Origin: Pilaira anomala
Taxonomy: Eukaryota; Mucoromycota; Mucoromycetes; Mucorales; Mucoraceae
DNA length: 64,000 nt
Assembly (NCBI GenBank): GCA_025716855.1
Contig: JAIXMQ010000037.1
Location: 186,001-250,000, forward strand
Direction: 5' to 3'
Under the pieces are notes generated by a model. The model was not told the origin of the DNA. It searched no databases and was given only the letters and a program-made list of their open reading frames with translations. Shown piece after piece: positions 35,116 through 47,883 of the stretch. The position numbers were made by a program, and so were the translations under genes. The stretch's first letter is position 1. Each line of letters starts with the position of its first letter.

Positions 35116-37463
35116 GCAACAACAGCAACAGCAACAACAACAGCAACAGCAACAGCAACAACAACAACAACAGCAACAACAACAACAACAACAGCAACAT
35201 CAACAACAACAGCAATATCAGCAACAATCTCAATCACTGCCGCAACCACCACAACAACAGCAATATCAACAGCAGCAGTATCAACCACGGCAATATCAGC
35301 CTAACCCACAACAGCAACAAAAGCCACCACCACAACGACCACAACAAATCCAGCAACAGCCACAACAGCCACAACAGCAGCAACAGCAGCAACAGCTTCA
35401 ACAGCAGCAATCACAACATACACAACAATATACGCAACAGCAACAGCATCATCATCAACAACAACAACATCATAATAATAATCATCATAATCATAATCAG
35501 CAGCAGCAACAACAACAAAGACAGACCCTTCTACCCCCCAACGACGAGGAGGAAATTTTAAAGCCACGTAAAAAGCCCAAGATAGCAGTAGAAGAAACGG
35601 GCGAACAAGCTGCTGCCAATGAAAGGGATCGAAGTATTCTGATGTCTATTTTCTTATCAGACAAACCTGAGCAAATCCCAGACTTACTTAAAGATGCACA
35701 TGAGGGTTCGAACTTCAATGTGGATATGGTGATTGATGAACAAGGCCATACGGCACTTCATTGGGCCACTGCATTAGCAAGAGAAAAGACAATTGAATTA
35801 CTGGTTTCTAAAGGCGCAAATATTTCATGTAAAAGTTATACGGGCGAAACTCCGTTAATGCGTGGTGTGATGGTAACAAATAGCTTTGATAATAACAGTT
35901 TCTCAAGAACCTTTGAGCTCTTGAAAGATTCAATTACAATGCAGGATAATAAAAAAAGAACTGTTTTGCATCATGCTGCCTTAACTGCTGGTATTCATGG
36001 TCGTACGAACGCCGCTGTGTATTATATGAAGATTTTGGTGAATACTATTTCGAATGGAAATGAAGATGTTAAATCAATTATAAATGCTCAAGATTCCCTT
36101 GGTGATACTGCTCTTAATATTGCTGCTAGGTTGGATTGTCAACCACTTGTAGACATTTTAGTTGAAGCTGGAGCCACGCAATCTGCTGAGAATAATAATG
36201 GGCTACAAATGAGAGACTACAATGATACGGTAAACTATTTCTTTTATACTTAGCATAGTGCATGTGACTGATTTTTTTTTTTTTTTATCTTTCTAGGATA
36301 CACATATGGAAGATGTGTCTCGAAGCCAACGCGATTTTCCTAGTTCTTCTACACCAGCCAAAAAACCTTTTCCTTCTAGTCAAAGAGGAAAAGAGATTGT
36401 TGCTAGTAAGTAAATGTTCTGTCTTTTTTAAATCGCATGTTTATATAACCGATATATCTTTTTTTTTTCTGTAGCCGTTCAAAAGATTGTTGATGCCTTG
36501 GATGATGAGTATGGAGGTCAATTAGCAACTAAGGAACAAGAGCTTCAAAGTGTCCAAAACGAACTAAACTCTGTAACTGAAGAATTAGAAGCTACAAGAA
36601 AAGGACTAGAGGAACGTCAAGCACAATCGCAAAAATTATCAGAAGCTCAACAAAAGACTAGAAATATTGAAAGCGCACTTCAGTCAGGCTGGAATCACCT
36701 TGAAAAGGTTATGAAGAATGCTGGTAAAACGATGCCGAGCTTGAGTGATATCGAAAATATAGATGAAGATGAGGATATTGATTTATTATTTAACGTGCCT
36801 GAATTAATTATACCTGAAGACGCAACAGAAGAAGAAAAAAAGAAGAAATTGAATGAATATATTAGAAGCGTTCAAGCCAAGGTCAAAGCTTATACTAGGA
36901 ATGATCAAGAATTACAAGATGAAATTAAAGAATCAGAAAATATATTTTATGAAAAGGAAATGCAATGTAAACGTTTGATAGCTGCTTGTTGTAATCTTCC
37001 AATTGATAAGATTGATGAGTTAGTTGAGCCTCTTACTTTAGCTATTGAAAGTGATCCACCAGACCTTGATCTCGCTCGTGTTATTGGATTTATGGATAAG
37101 ATTAGGAGACAAGGTGCATTTACTGAACCTACTACTAGTGATAATGGTCCTTCTTCGGCTATCTCTGTTTCAGCTATGCCTGATACGCCTACTACACCAA
37201 TGGCACCTCATATCGATATGGATCCTATTGTGGCTAATACACCAGAACATGATACTCTCAGTCCAGAAAATAGTCAATCATTCACGATCGATTCATCATC
37301 TGCCGTACCTATTGTAGTCACCTCTGAACCCGATAAAGTTCTTAAAGAAGATATCAATATTGAATCAAGTATAACAGATCCTGATACTACAACTGTCGAA
37401 CACCCACTAAAGGAAATAAAGGAAGAATCACCAGATAATGATGTTAAAATGACTTTAGCTTAG
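34587..37463 (+). CDS. APSES/KilA-N transcription factor with polyQ, ankyrin repeats and coiled coil (Mbp1/Res family)
   Basis: Four exons (34587-34822, 34882-36229, 36297-36405, 36475-37463) encode 893 residues. The APSES DNA-binding domain (about 8-105) has [29 protein letters not shown] and [15 protein letters not shown] then IPF across the first intron. A Gln-rich tract with His, Pro and Tyr interruptions covers about residues 137-291. Ankyrin repeats occupy about 363-510 ([46 protein letters not shown]). A coiled coil (about 570-640) and acidic Ser/Thr/Pro-rich tail finish it. This is the Swi4/Mbp1/Res1-Res2 architecture, the DNA-binding half of MBF/SBF that drives G1/S genes with Swi6-type partners. 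The Q tract is much longer than in the yeast proteins. Confidence 0.93.
35058..35525 (+). repeat. CAA/CAG repeat tract encoding polyglutamine
   Basis: An almost pure run of CAA and CAG codons, later broken by His, Tyr and Pro codons, inside the APSES gene. It yields long spurious open frames on the minus strand. Confidence 0.95.
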
Positions 37464-37722
37464 AGTTGCTCATTTTAGTTATTTATTATCTGGCATCTAC
37501 TAAGCTTCGTTCATCATTTGTATATATATATATTGACTTTCTGCCCCCCCCCCTTTTTTTTTTTAATAATAAATGATTTTGGATATAAACTTTTTTAAAA
37601 TACCTCGTCTCCAACAGCACAATTATAAGAAAAAAAAAAAATAATAAAAACACAACAAAATATGTATTTCATAAAGAAAATGTATTACATAAAAAAGAAA
37701 AAAAGAAAGGGATATTATCTGT
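37464..37722. other. convergent 3' region of the APSES gene and HIS4
   Basis: A 259-bp gap between two stop codons facing each other. It includes ten C followed by a T run near 37543-37564, and an A run near 37630-37642. Confidence 0.6.
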
Positions 37723-40327
37723 TTACTTTCTCAAGTCTGCAATACGCACAGCGACAGCATTACGATGAGCACCAAGACCTTCAATTTCAGCAAGACGCAT
37801 AACAGTATCACCAAGTAAATCCATACCTTCAGCGGTGCATTCTTGAGAAGTGATGTGCTTAACGAAACCGTTGGTGTTAACACCAGAATACATACGAGAA
37901 TAACCATAAGTAGGTAAAGTGTGGTTGGTACCAGAGGCATAGTCACCGAAACTTTCAGGTGAGTAGGGGCCTACAAACACACTACCGGCATTATCAACTT
38001 GAGGTAAAACGTGAGCGGCGTCTTCGATATGTAAGATTAAATGTTCAGGTGCATAATCATTTGAGAATTGCATAGCTTCCTCTAAAGTCTTCATAGATAA
38101 AGTGTATGAATGAGGGATACTCTTACGGATGATATCACAACGAGGCAAGACAACAGCTTGTTCATGAACTTGATCTTCAATTGCCTTCAAATGCTCTGGG
38201 GTTAAATCAACAGCCAAGAGAACAACTTGTGAATCAGCACCATGCTCTGCTTGAGATAATAAATCAGCAGCAACATAGCTTGGGTTACTCGTCATATCAG
38301 CAATGACAAGTACTTCAGATGGACCAGCAGGCATATCAATAGCAACAAGACTAGCTGTATCATTTTGAGCTACCATCTTGGCAGCTGTAACATATTGATT
38401 ACCAGGACCAAAGATTTTATCAACTTTAGGAATGGTTTCAGTACCATAAGCCATAGCAGCTACAGCTTGTGCACCGCCTGCTTTAACGACATGAGAAGCA
38501 CCTACTTTATGAGCAACATATAAAACTTCAGGTACAACAGATCCATCAGGACGAGGAGGTGTAGCCATGACGATCTCACGACAACCAGCGACCTTGGCAG
38601 GAATACCCAACATGAGAGCAGTAGAAGGTAAGACAGCAGTTCCACCAGGAACATAAAGACCGACACGTTCAATAGGACGAGTGAATCTAGAACAGGTGAC
38701 ACCAGGCATAGTTTCAACAACTAAAGTTTCTCTATCCAATTGAGCATCATGGAATTTGAAGATATTATCATAAGCTTGATCAATTGCCTTCTTTGTCAAA
38801 GGATCTAATTCCATTAAGGCAGGATCAAAAGGTGCTTTGATTGTATGAGATTCAAGTTCAACACGATCGAATTGACGTGTGAAATCTAAAATGGCTTTAT
38901 CACCACCTTGTCTCACTTTTTGCATGATAGGAGTAACACGGTTAATGATTTCAGTAGAATCAATAATAGGACGTAATAAAAGACGATTACGTTGTTGACC
39001 TGAAATTTCGTTCAAGTTGTACTTCATCATTTCAATACGACCTGTACTGTTATCTTCTGGTTGAACAGCAGCAACAGGTTCTTCTTTTTTCTCTTCATAC
39101 TTGGGCTTAGCGTTACCAGGACGACGGGTTACCTTTCTAGCCTTCTTATTCAAGTTCTTTTCAATATCAGCTAAAGATACACCAGCACTAACACACTTGG
39201 CAAGAGCAAAATAAATTAAATCAGCTGCTTCCCATGCAATTTCTTCTTTATCGGTAGCATCACAAAGTTCTTCGGCTTCTTCTAAAATCTTGGCACGTAA
39301 TAATTTAGGATCGTTGAATAAACGTGCGGTGTAAGATCCAGCAGGTGCATTACTCTTTCTATCCTTTAATGTCTTTTCTAAAGCAGTGATACCAGAATCG
39401 TGACCGAAACAAGTACGAGTGTTCAAGTGACAGAAACCTAGAAGAAGAAAAAAAAATATATTAGCAATTGTGTATTTAATATTTTTATAAATTTATATGC
39501 TTACCAGCACCATGTTGTTCAACAACAAAACGTAAAGCATCTCCATCACAATCATAATCAATATGCTTCAATGTTTGAGTAGCACCAGAAGTCAAACCCT
39601 TATGCCAAAGACCTCTATTACGAGATTGATAAACGCCTTGACCAAGTCGAATGGATTCAGCAACACTTTCCTTGGAAGAATAAACTAATCCAAGAGCCTT
39701 ATTGAATTCATCGACTACCATAGTAGTATAAAGACCATCAGGACGATCCGTCTTTGCAGTAGCTAAAAAGGCTTCAGCAATATTCAATTTTCCAGATTTG
39801 TCATCATCTACTTTGACAGTTAAACGAGAAGCAGGTACAATCACATCCAATTGGTGAGTTTGATATTCAGCAATTGCTTCAATTGTGACATTTTCCAATT
39901 GAACAACAGTAGTCTTTTCTCCACCATGACCTAATAAACAGGACTTGGTCTTCTTGGCAAAGGCACTGACAGCTTCTAAATCTTTAGCATTTTGAATGAT
40001 AAAAGTAGAGGCCTTGACAGAATCAAGGTTAGCAATAGAAGGAGCAACGACAGCAATACGTTCTTGACCAATGTCGGCTAATTCAGATTGAGCAGCTTGA
40101 TAAGTGTCCAAAGAAAAGATAACTTTTAATACACCAATATCCCATAACTGAACAGCTTCTTCAACTGAATTGGCATATGCCCAGTAGAGAGTAGAACCAG
40201 TTTGGTTGATCAAGGACTTAATTTGATCAACATTACCGTTCTGGAGAATAACAGAGCCAAAAAAGGATAAAGAAGAATAGAGAGAGGCTTGGTTAGTGTC
40301 AGCCAAGTCAAGTGAAGGTATAAACAT
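37723..40327 (-). CDS. HIS4: trifunctional histidine biosynthesis enzyme HIS4
   Basis: Two exons (39505-40327 and 37723-39437) encode 845 residues. The protein catalyses steps 2, 3 and 10 of histidine synthesis. After an N-terminal segment of about 200 residues comes the phosphoribosyl-AMP cyclohydrolase part (HKGLTSGATQTL, DYDCDGDALRFVVEQHGAG, FCHLNTRTCF, with metal-binding Cys and His spanning the intron). Next is the phosphoribosyl-ATP pyrophosphohydrolase helix bundle (EEAEELCDA, EIAWEAADLIYFA) and, from about residue 415, histidinol dehydrogenase (GLYVPGGTAVLPSTALMLG, KIFGPGNQYVTAAK, MPAGPSEVLVIAD, AEHGADSQVVL, GDYASGTNHTLPT). Order and length match fungal His4. All expected motifs are present. 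Confidence 0.97.
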
Positions 40328-41638
40328 TTTTAAGGGAAAAAAAAGAAGTTATATATTTCTTTTTTAGATGAAAAAAAAAATATATATATACATATACATA
40401 CACCCCCAAATTATGTCAAAACTTTACACAGTCACCTCTTCCAATGATGCCTTATGAATCACCTCAACTTTAAATCCAGAGAATCGGACCAGTAGAAATA
40501 AAGGTGATAAACTGAATGAGGTAACTTGAATATATGTAGTATTACAACTTGGTAAAAGCTATTAAAACTTCAGCTTACAATAGGATCAACTTCTATTTCA
40601 ATTGAGTATAAAAGAAAAGAGTAAAAAAAAAAAAAAAAGGAAAAGTTTAAGCCTACCGAATCTGTCAAGGGTAGAAATATTCTATTAGCAGCGGGTAGCT
40701 GGCCTAGAAAATTTACACGAATGAGCTCATAGTAGGTAACCAAGCAACCAAAAAACTTTGGTGTATCATGAGCAACTGAATTCATTATAAAGTTGCATTT
40801 GTTATCATCTACTATTATTACTACCAAAAATTCTTTTAAAACCCTCCGTATGATTACTATAGACAAGTGTAATTGAGAAGATTTTATCTTGAATACTTAC
40901 TACTATTATCATTGATAACTAATGGTATCACAGTTAGCGTTAGTAACAACATACATGTTCACTAATAATTTTAATACATATATTCATGTCATATTACTAG
41001 TTACCATGTCTGAGATTTTCCCCTGAATATCTTTATTCTCAGGTACATACCTATCTGCATAGTTAAAATTCTTTTGATGTCTTCCGCCTATACTTTTGAT
41101 ATCGTACTAACAACTTTATTCTAAGAAACAGTTTAAAGGTCAAGAGCATATTAAAGGATAAGTATCAAACAATGCTATAATTAAGTTTTTGAGATGTAAT
41201 CAAATTGCATTTGAGGATATTTTTACGGTCTAGTTACTGAAACCATAATGTAAAAGAAAAAATATGATTACATAACAAAGGGGTGTCAAATACAAACTTG
41301 TACCTGAATTTTAAGAAGTAAAAAAGAAATATATATGGTATGTGTACAAAAGGTTTAACCTGAGAAGGATGAAAAAGAAATATCTTTAATGACAATGTAT
41401 ACTATTACACAGATGCAAAGGATATCCATGTTGTGCAGATCACTGAAAATATTACGTGCGATATGCATTGCTTTTGCTTTAATTACAAATCTCCTTTTCC
41501 ATATCATTGTCGCGTCATGATTGGTTTATTATAAAAAGTAATGAAAAAGATCAAAATTGTGCAGCATGAGAAAAATGGTTCGGAGTATGCGTTTTTAATA
41601 TTTAGCTCTTTCTCCTTTTTTTTTTTTTTTAATTCAAG
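40328..41638. promoter_or_regulatory. divergent 1.3-kb intergenic region between HIS4 and VPS35
   Basis: No gene is seen. It contains a (TA)n stretch at 40380-40390 and short homopolymers. A minus-strand open frame at 40570-40866 has no recognisable domain. In other fungi HIS4 is under general amino-acid control, but I did not find a clear TGACTCA element in the HIS4-proximal part. Confidence 0.4.
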
Positions 41639-44627
41639 ATGAGTTTACAAACGAACAATGCACAAGAAGCAGCTTATTTAAAAGAAGCACTCGTAGCTGT
41701 TAAGGTTCAGTCTAAATTAATGAAGCTATGTCTTGTAAAATACAGTAATAAACGAACAAGAAAAAAAAACCCCCTCCCAATTTGAAAAAGGATAAAGTAG
41801 TCTTAACAACTTTTTTTTTATTTAGGAAAAAAACAAGTTATTGGACGGTATTAAACAATGTTCCAACATGTTGACCGAGTTACGTACTTCAGACTTGACA
41901 CCTAAACCTTACTATGAATTATGTAAATATAATAACAAAAATAATGGATTTACATAAATAGTAATATTTTTTTGTGATAATAGATATATCCGTATTTGAT
42001 AATATGCGTTATCTGACTGATTATTTACACGAATGTCATGAAACTGGTAAACATCATTTAGGTGACCTGTACGAACTTGTTCAGTATGCAAGTAGTATTA
42101 TACCACGTCTCTATCTGATGATTACAGTCGGATCAATTTATTTAAGCGTCAAAGATTCTCCTCCGCCAGGAGAAATCATGAGCGATATGATGGAAATGAC
42201 AAGAGGTGTTCAACATCCTATTCGTGGATTATTTCTTCGACATTATTTAGGCGGTATGACGCGAGATTTCTTACCAAACAAGTAAGTTTTAACTGTAAAA
42301 AAAAAAGATAACTTTATTTTATAATGCTTTTTTTTTTCTTATATGTAGTGGTGAACATTTAGAACCAGCAATTCAATTTATATTAACAAATTTTGCTGAA
42401 ATGAATAAATTATGGGTAAGATTACAGTATTTGGGTCATACAAGAGATAAAGCAAAGCGAGAATCAGAAAGAAAAGAATTGGGTACATTAGTCGGAACAA
42501 ATTTGGTGAGATTAAGTCAATTAGAAGGAGTTGATTTAAAAGTCTATCAAACCGTGAGTTTTTTTTTTGAAAAAAAAAAGTTTATTATTCTGTATGAATT
42601 CATAATAATCTATTATAGAGTATTTTACCCGGTATGTTGAGTCAAATTATTAGTTGTAATGATATCATGGCACAAGAATATTTAATGGAAGTGATTATTC
42701 AAGTAATGTAAAACTATATATATATATACATAGATTGTATATACATATGCTAAAAATGGAAAGTCCTTAGGTATTTCCAGATGAATTTCATATGCATACA
42801 TTGAAACCCTTTTTGGCAACCACTGCACAACTTCATGCAAAAGTGAATATCAAGATGATTATTATGGCTTTACTTGATCGTTTAACTGCTTTTGCAGAAA
42901 ATGAAGAATTAGCAGAGGATAGAGTGATCATGGAGGAAGGAACGACATTATTCACCATGTTTTGGAATGAAATTATGGAGCTGGTCAAGGTAAGATGCAT
43001 AGTTAGCAGAGTGATATATCTATATATTGACCTTTTATACATATGCAGACTCGTCAGGATTTACCAGTGCAAGATCAAACATCTTTATTTCTATCACTAG
43101 CCAATTTCTCACTCTCTTGTTATCCAGATCGATTAGATTACATTGACCGTATCCTATTATTTACAAAAGAATCCATCTTTTCCAAAAACTATGCAGATTT
43201 ACATTCAAAGCAATCGGAAACAAATGTCATGAACTTATTACTTGCACCAGCTCACACTTGGGATGTTCTCGTCTTGATTACCACTTTGAAATATTATCAA
43301 CCCTTATTAGCCATGCAACCTTATACCACCAGAAAAACAGTTGCTTTAGCTATCCTTGATAATATCTTGACAAAAGAAACTAAACTGAATCAACCTGAAC
43401 AAGTATATCAGTTATTAGAAATTTGTAATGTCTTGATGAGAGAAGAACCTGCTGTGCTTTCTGTTGCACAACAGTATTATGGAGATGAAGATGATCGGGA
43501 TGAAAAGGGTTGGGTTGCTAGGTTAGTTCATTTGTTTTATTCTGAGGATGAAGATGTACAGTTTCTGGTAAGGCTTAGTTTAAATATAGATATGATGTAA
43601 ACTACAAGCACTAATATATATATGTATCCATAGCTACTGTCTGCAGCTAGAAAACAATTGGAAAAAAGTGGAAAGAACAGAATAAAAGCCATTTTTCCTT
43701 CGTTGATTATATCCAGTTTAAAATTAGCCAAGAGGTACTACAATAGCAATAAAAGGATAAACGGAAATCAAGAGGAAAATCTAGTCCCAATAAAAGAGGA
43801 AAGTAATAATGATGATGACGAAGATGATGATAGCTATATAAAGAAAATGACAACGCTTTATCGATTTATTCATCAATTGATCATGATTCTTTACCGTGAA
43901 AGTGAAAATAGTGAATCAGAATCAGTACAATTTGCAGTGATGGCAGGTCAAAGTGCAGATTATTGTGAATTTGAAGAAATCGCTTATAACTTCTATTTGG
44001 ACGCATTTAAAATATACGAAGACTCTGTTTCACACTCAAAAGCTCAATACAATGCGATTATATATAGTATTGGGTCTTTATTAAAGACATCAGAAAGGTT
44101 AAGAAATCAAGAGCATCATCATTATAATATTCTAAGTACCAAAATCACTCTCTATTCAACAAAGTTATTAAAGAAACCAGATCAATCTCGAGCTATATAT
44201 TTATCTTCTCATTTGTGGGTTCATGAATCTCCTTCTCGCGTATTAGAGTGTTTACAGAAATCATTAAAAATTGCTGATAACTGTATGGATATTGTTACTA
44301 ATGAATTACTCTTTCTCGAATTATTAAATCAGTATATATACTATTACGAACAAGAAAATCCACTGGTAAAAAGAATTAAAAGAATTTGATCTGATGATTC
44401 TCTTACTCACACATATATCACATTTATAGATTACAATTGATTATTTGGATGGTTTAATTGAATTAATTCAATCTCATTTGGATATAATCGATCAACCAGA
44501 TCAACATCCTCTTACTGCTAATTCATCCGCTTTAATAGAACATGAAGAAACTGAAGTTGTGGATTATATTAGACGTCAATTTAATAGTACAATAACCTAT
44601 TTGAATTTAATAAAACAAAGACAATAA
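41639..44627 (+). CDS. VPS35: VPS35, cargo-recognition subunit of retromer
   Basis: Nine exons (41639-41734, 41826-41922, 41984-42281, 42349-42553, 42619-42702, 42771-42989, 43049-43567, 43634-44365, 44430-44627) encode 783 residues. The family signature is clear: [12 protein letters not shown] near the start, [37 protein letters not shown], and [11 protein letters not shown], the conserved patch that contacts Vps26. The rest is an alpha-solenoid that ends in the Vps29-binding half. Retromer returns cargo from endosomes to the Golgi. An acidic loop (NDDDEDDDS) around residue 535 varies in length among fungi. The stop is only 48 bp from the calmodulin terminal exon on the other strand. Confidence 0.96.
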
Positions 44628-44675
44628 TTGTGATTTATAATTTTATCTTTCTTTTTATTTTTTTATTTACAAAAT

Positions 44676-45444
44676 CTATTTGGACATCTATATGTACATA
44701 CATATAAATAATAAGTGTTAGCTTTTTATAATACAAACAAGAAATATATTTATATATATATATATATATTTACCATCATCTTTACAAACTCTTCATAATT
44801 AATTTGACCATCACCATCAATATCAGCTTCACGGATCATTTCATCCACTTCTTCTTCAGTTAATTTTTCTCCAAGAGAGGTCATCACATGACGTAATTCG
44901 GCAGCAGAAATATATCCATTACCATCCTTATCAAATACCTTGAAAGCTTCTTGAATCTCTTCTTGAGAATCAGTGTCCTTCATTTTTCTAAATAATGTTG
45001 TATAATAGATACTTTTTCAGTCTTTCTATCTATCTATATGCATGTATATACTTTTTTTTTTTTTTACCTTGCCAACATGGCTAAAAATTCACTAAAATCG
45101 ATTTGACCATTACCATCACTATCCACTTCATTAATCTATCATATATTCATATCAATAAAAGGTTTTGTTACTATGACAACAACTTTTTTTTTTTTTTTTT
45201 TTTTACCATATCTTGAAGTTCTGCTTCGGTAGGGTTTAAATTTAATGAGCGCATGACTGTGCCAAGCTCTTTAGTGGTGATGACTCCATCGCCATCCTTG
45301 TCAAATAATTGAAAGGCTTCACGGAACTCGGTAATTTGTTCTTCAGTAAGTTGGTCAGTCTTTTTAGATATATATATATATATACATTTAAATTAGAATG
45401 AGAGCTTGTATTTTTCTTTTTTTTTTTTTTAGATACACTACCAT
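44676..45444 (-). CDS. CMD1: calmodulin
   Basis: Five coding exons (45442-45444, 45207-45359, 45068-45135, 44774-44987, 44676-44687) encode exactly 149 residues, the canonical length. The four EF-hands are complete: [36 protein letters not shown] and [12 protein letters not shown]. The first coding exon is just the ATG, an intron position shared by many calmodulin genes. The last exon supplies Met-Ser-Lys and the stop, restoring the FVKMMMSK end; without it the frame would run into (TA)n sequence. Calmodulin is the main calcium sensor, acting on kinases, calcineurin and myosins. All calcium-binding side chains look intact, unlike the degenerate fourth loop of budding yeast. Confidence 0.97.
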
Positions 45445-46617
45445 TTTTTTTTTAAAGAGAGAAAGAAAAAAAAATTAATTTGGGTGCTTCCACTCTCGAA
45501 AATATAATGGAACATCCAACCAATTAAATTCGAACTTCAAATAACCTATCTTCCGTAATCTGCGAGAAGTTGTCATTTGATTTTTTTTTTTTTAATAACA
45601 ATGTGTCTTCTGAACTAATTTTCTTTTTTGGTATAAAATTTTGCAAGCACACATCTATCATGGTCTTTAATTTTCTGTTGTTTATATCATGCATAACATA
45701 GTTCTATAATACATTGCAAGTGTTTATGCTGCCACACCACATGTTTATTCCATTTATATATATATATATATGCATATTTACATTTAGAAAGAGATGTACG
45801 GTATCTGCGTAATTGTGTTTGTTCATGAAGAAAAAGGGCTTCAGGAATAAATAAATCCTTTGCTTCAATTTTAATTTTAAGCAATTAAAATCCTATAATT
45901 ATTAATAAGGGCTGATTGTCACTGGAGTTGGCATTAGCCACTTTACTTGATTGTTATTGTTCTCACGCCACGCAAACAAGTTTTTATCTTTTAGTTTCGC
46001 CATTTTTTTTTCTTTTTCTTTTTTTTTTTTTCTTTCACTTTATTATTGTTATTATAAAACATGAATCTTTCTTGTCCTTATCCTTTTAATCTCTTGTTTG
46101 ACAACATACGCTATCACGGCAAGAGATTGTTTTAAGAAATAAATAACTTTGAAACCTGCATAATACGTGTTGTCAGTGGTAAGTTATATCAAATATTTAA
46201 TAATATTATCAGAAAAGAAGTGATTCATTGTCTAATAAATCTCAATAGCAGATGCTCCTTTCTGTGCAGACTGTATGTTTTGGATATGAAAGATATCCTG
46301 TCCAAGCCCGTTAGTAGTGGTCGTCAGCAAACGAAGAGAGTCTTTATTAAGAGAAATTACGAAGAGCAGCAAAATGCTGTTTAGAAGGATTTTTACCAAA
46401 CAAGAGCCAAGTGCAAATAATCAAGAAAACATTGACAAACACGTGTGTAGTCGGTTCAAAAAAAAACTTTATAATAAAAGCCTTACGCGTATCTTTTTTA
46501 CTCGACCTAAAGGAACCCAGCATTGGAATTGAATGGCCCAGATTAATTAAAAAGTATCACCTACTTAGCGCACAGCATTGCTGAGTATATAAACTTTTTT
46601 TCACATTAGATCTGGCA
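45445..46617. other. intergenic, calmodulin promoter side
   Basis: About 1.2 kb. The left part is the calmodulin 5' region with T and A runs. Small plus-strand open frames between about 46290 and 46532 are basic and unrecognised and I could not join them into a convincing gene. Confidence 0.35.
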
Positions 46618-46852
46618 ATGGAATTCCCCCCGAGACCTGACTTAAATAGGGATTTATACGAGAAGTACATGCAGAATCACGATTTAGAGCAGTATACGCT
46701 CCCAGTCATTTTACGTAATAATCTTGATCCAACAATTGCTACCGTAACTATGTGCATTTCAAATATTAAATACTGTGAACATATGTTACTTAATCGTTAT
46801 TTTTTTATAGTACATAACAGTAGTAGAAAAGACATCGAAGTTTAATACATAA
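46618..46852 (+). CDS. possible 55-residue protein of unknown function
   Basis: A reading frame starting MEFPPRPDLNRDLYEKYM continues to LDPTIAT at 46743. A GTAACT...TATAG intron (46744-46810) then joins to YITVVEKTSKFNT and a stop, giving 55 residues. Read unspliced, the frame instead passes through typical intron sequence ending in a T run. An AG acceptor-like sequence just before the ATG hints at an intron in the 5' UTR. No homology is recognised. It could also be a remnant of a longer gene. Confidence 0.35.
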
Positions 46853-47025
46853 AAAAAAAAAAAAAAAGATGGTTTGAAATTTTAAGCAAACATAACAGAA
46901 AAAAAAAAAATAAAAGAAAAAGAGGTTATTGTTCATACAAATTTTATTCGAAATATTAATGAAAAAGTCTATTATTGGTATATTTTAATATCTATGCACA
47001 GGAATATATTGTTTCAAGAGATAAT

Positions 47026-47883
47026 TTAGATAGCAAATTTTGACTTTCCGATATTGTCAAGAAGACCGAAATGAGATTCAATTCCGCTTTCCTTCCAGCT
47101 AGAATCTTGCCATTCAAAGAAGTAATAGGGGATAGAAGATGACATAAGTGCATTAGCGAATGTTCTAGTATTTGAGACACTGGGTACAGCCTTTCCGTAA
47201 GAAGCACCTTGAGATGGCCAGCCAACTTCGGCAACGAAAACTTGAGATTTACCATGAGCCAATTTCTTAAAGTTTGAATATCTAATGTTCACATCGTTCA
47301 AAGCGTCCTTAACATCAACCTGAGAAAAGTAAGGATGAATGTTGACTGCAGCAATATCTGAAGCTTCCATTAAATCAGTAGGATAAGTAACGTCCATTTC
47401 AGCTGTTCCAACACGAATACCATTAGAAAAGCCCTTGACAGTTTTAATTTTCTTGACTAATTCAGAAGAGGACATAAGGTTTTTAAAGATCACTTCGTTT
47501 CCAACGAGAATACCGGTAATAGGACTGGTATCATGACTCTTAATAACGGATTTGAGTGTATTGATTTCGTTGTCATCATTACTTGAACCATCGATCCAGA
47601 CAGCGGCCAGCACTGTCATACCACCACCATTAGAGTTGATAGCATCCAAAATAGCGGGAAGTTGGTCACATTCTTGAGAATAGGTACGGATATGATTGAT
47701 GCCTTTGCTCTTCATTGACTTCACAGAAGCTGCAATTTCATCAGCAGATTGACATGCACCACTTGAGCTACGAGCTGTATAGGTAACACCGTAAAGTGAT
47801 CCCCCACCGCGAGGTTCAATAGGAAGAGATTGGATAACACCAGCAAAAGTAAGTGCAATTGTGATAATAGAAGTGAAACGCAT
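47026..47883 (-). CDS. secreted GH17 beta-1,3-glucanase/glucanosyltransferase (Bgl2/Scw type)
   Basis: A single exon encodes 285 residues. The first 18-20 residues are a signal peptide (RFTSIITIALTFAGVIQSLP). The GH17 barrel starts at LYGVTYTARSS, passes HIRTYSQECDQLP, and carries the acid/base Glu in ILVGNEV and the nucleophile Glu in FVAEVGWPSQG, then YYFFEWQDSSWK and HFGLLD near the end. These enzymes remodel beta-1,3-glucan in fungal walls. There is no GPI-anchor signal, so it is expected to be free in the wall or medium. I start at the Met followed directly by the signal peptide; a Met 33 bp upstream adds only polar residues. A TATATATA lies about 130 bp upstream. Confidence 0.93.
   Translation of the reverse strand: MRFTSIITIALTFAGVIQSLPIEPRGGGSLYGVTYTARSSSGACQSADEIAASVKSMKSKGINHIRTYSQECDQLPAILDAINSNGGGMTVLAAVWIDGSSNDDNEINTLKSVIKSHDTSPITGILVGNEVIFKNLMSSSELVKKIKTVKGFSNGIRVGTAEMDVTYPTDLMEASDIAAVNIHPYFSQVDVKDALNDVNIRYSNFKKLAHGKSQVFVAEVGWPSQGASYGKAVPSVSNTRTFANALMSSSIPYYFFEWQDSSWKESGIESHFGLLDNIGKSKFAI

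Noticed and set aside
35025..35718. Minus-strand poly-Leu/Val/Ala frames opposite the polyQ tract
   Set aside because: Antisense of CAA/CAG repeats, with the plus-strand APSES gene fully supported.
46317..46532. 71-codon plus-strand ORF
   Set aside because: Basic and short with no homology; a second overlapping frame looks equally plausible, so neither is supported.
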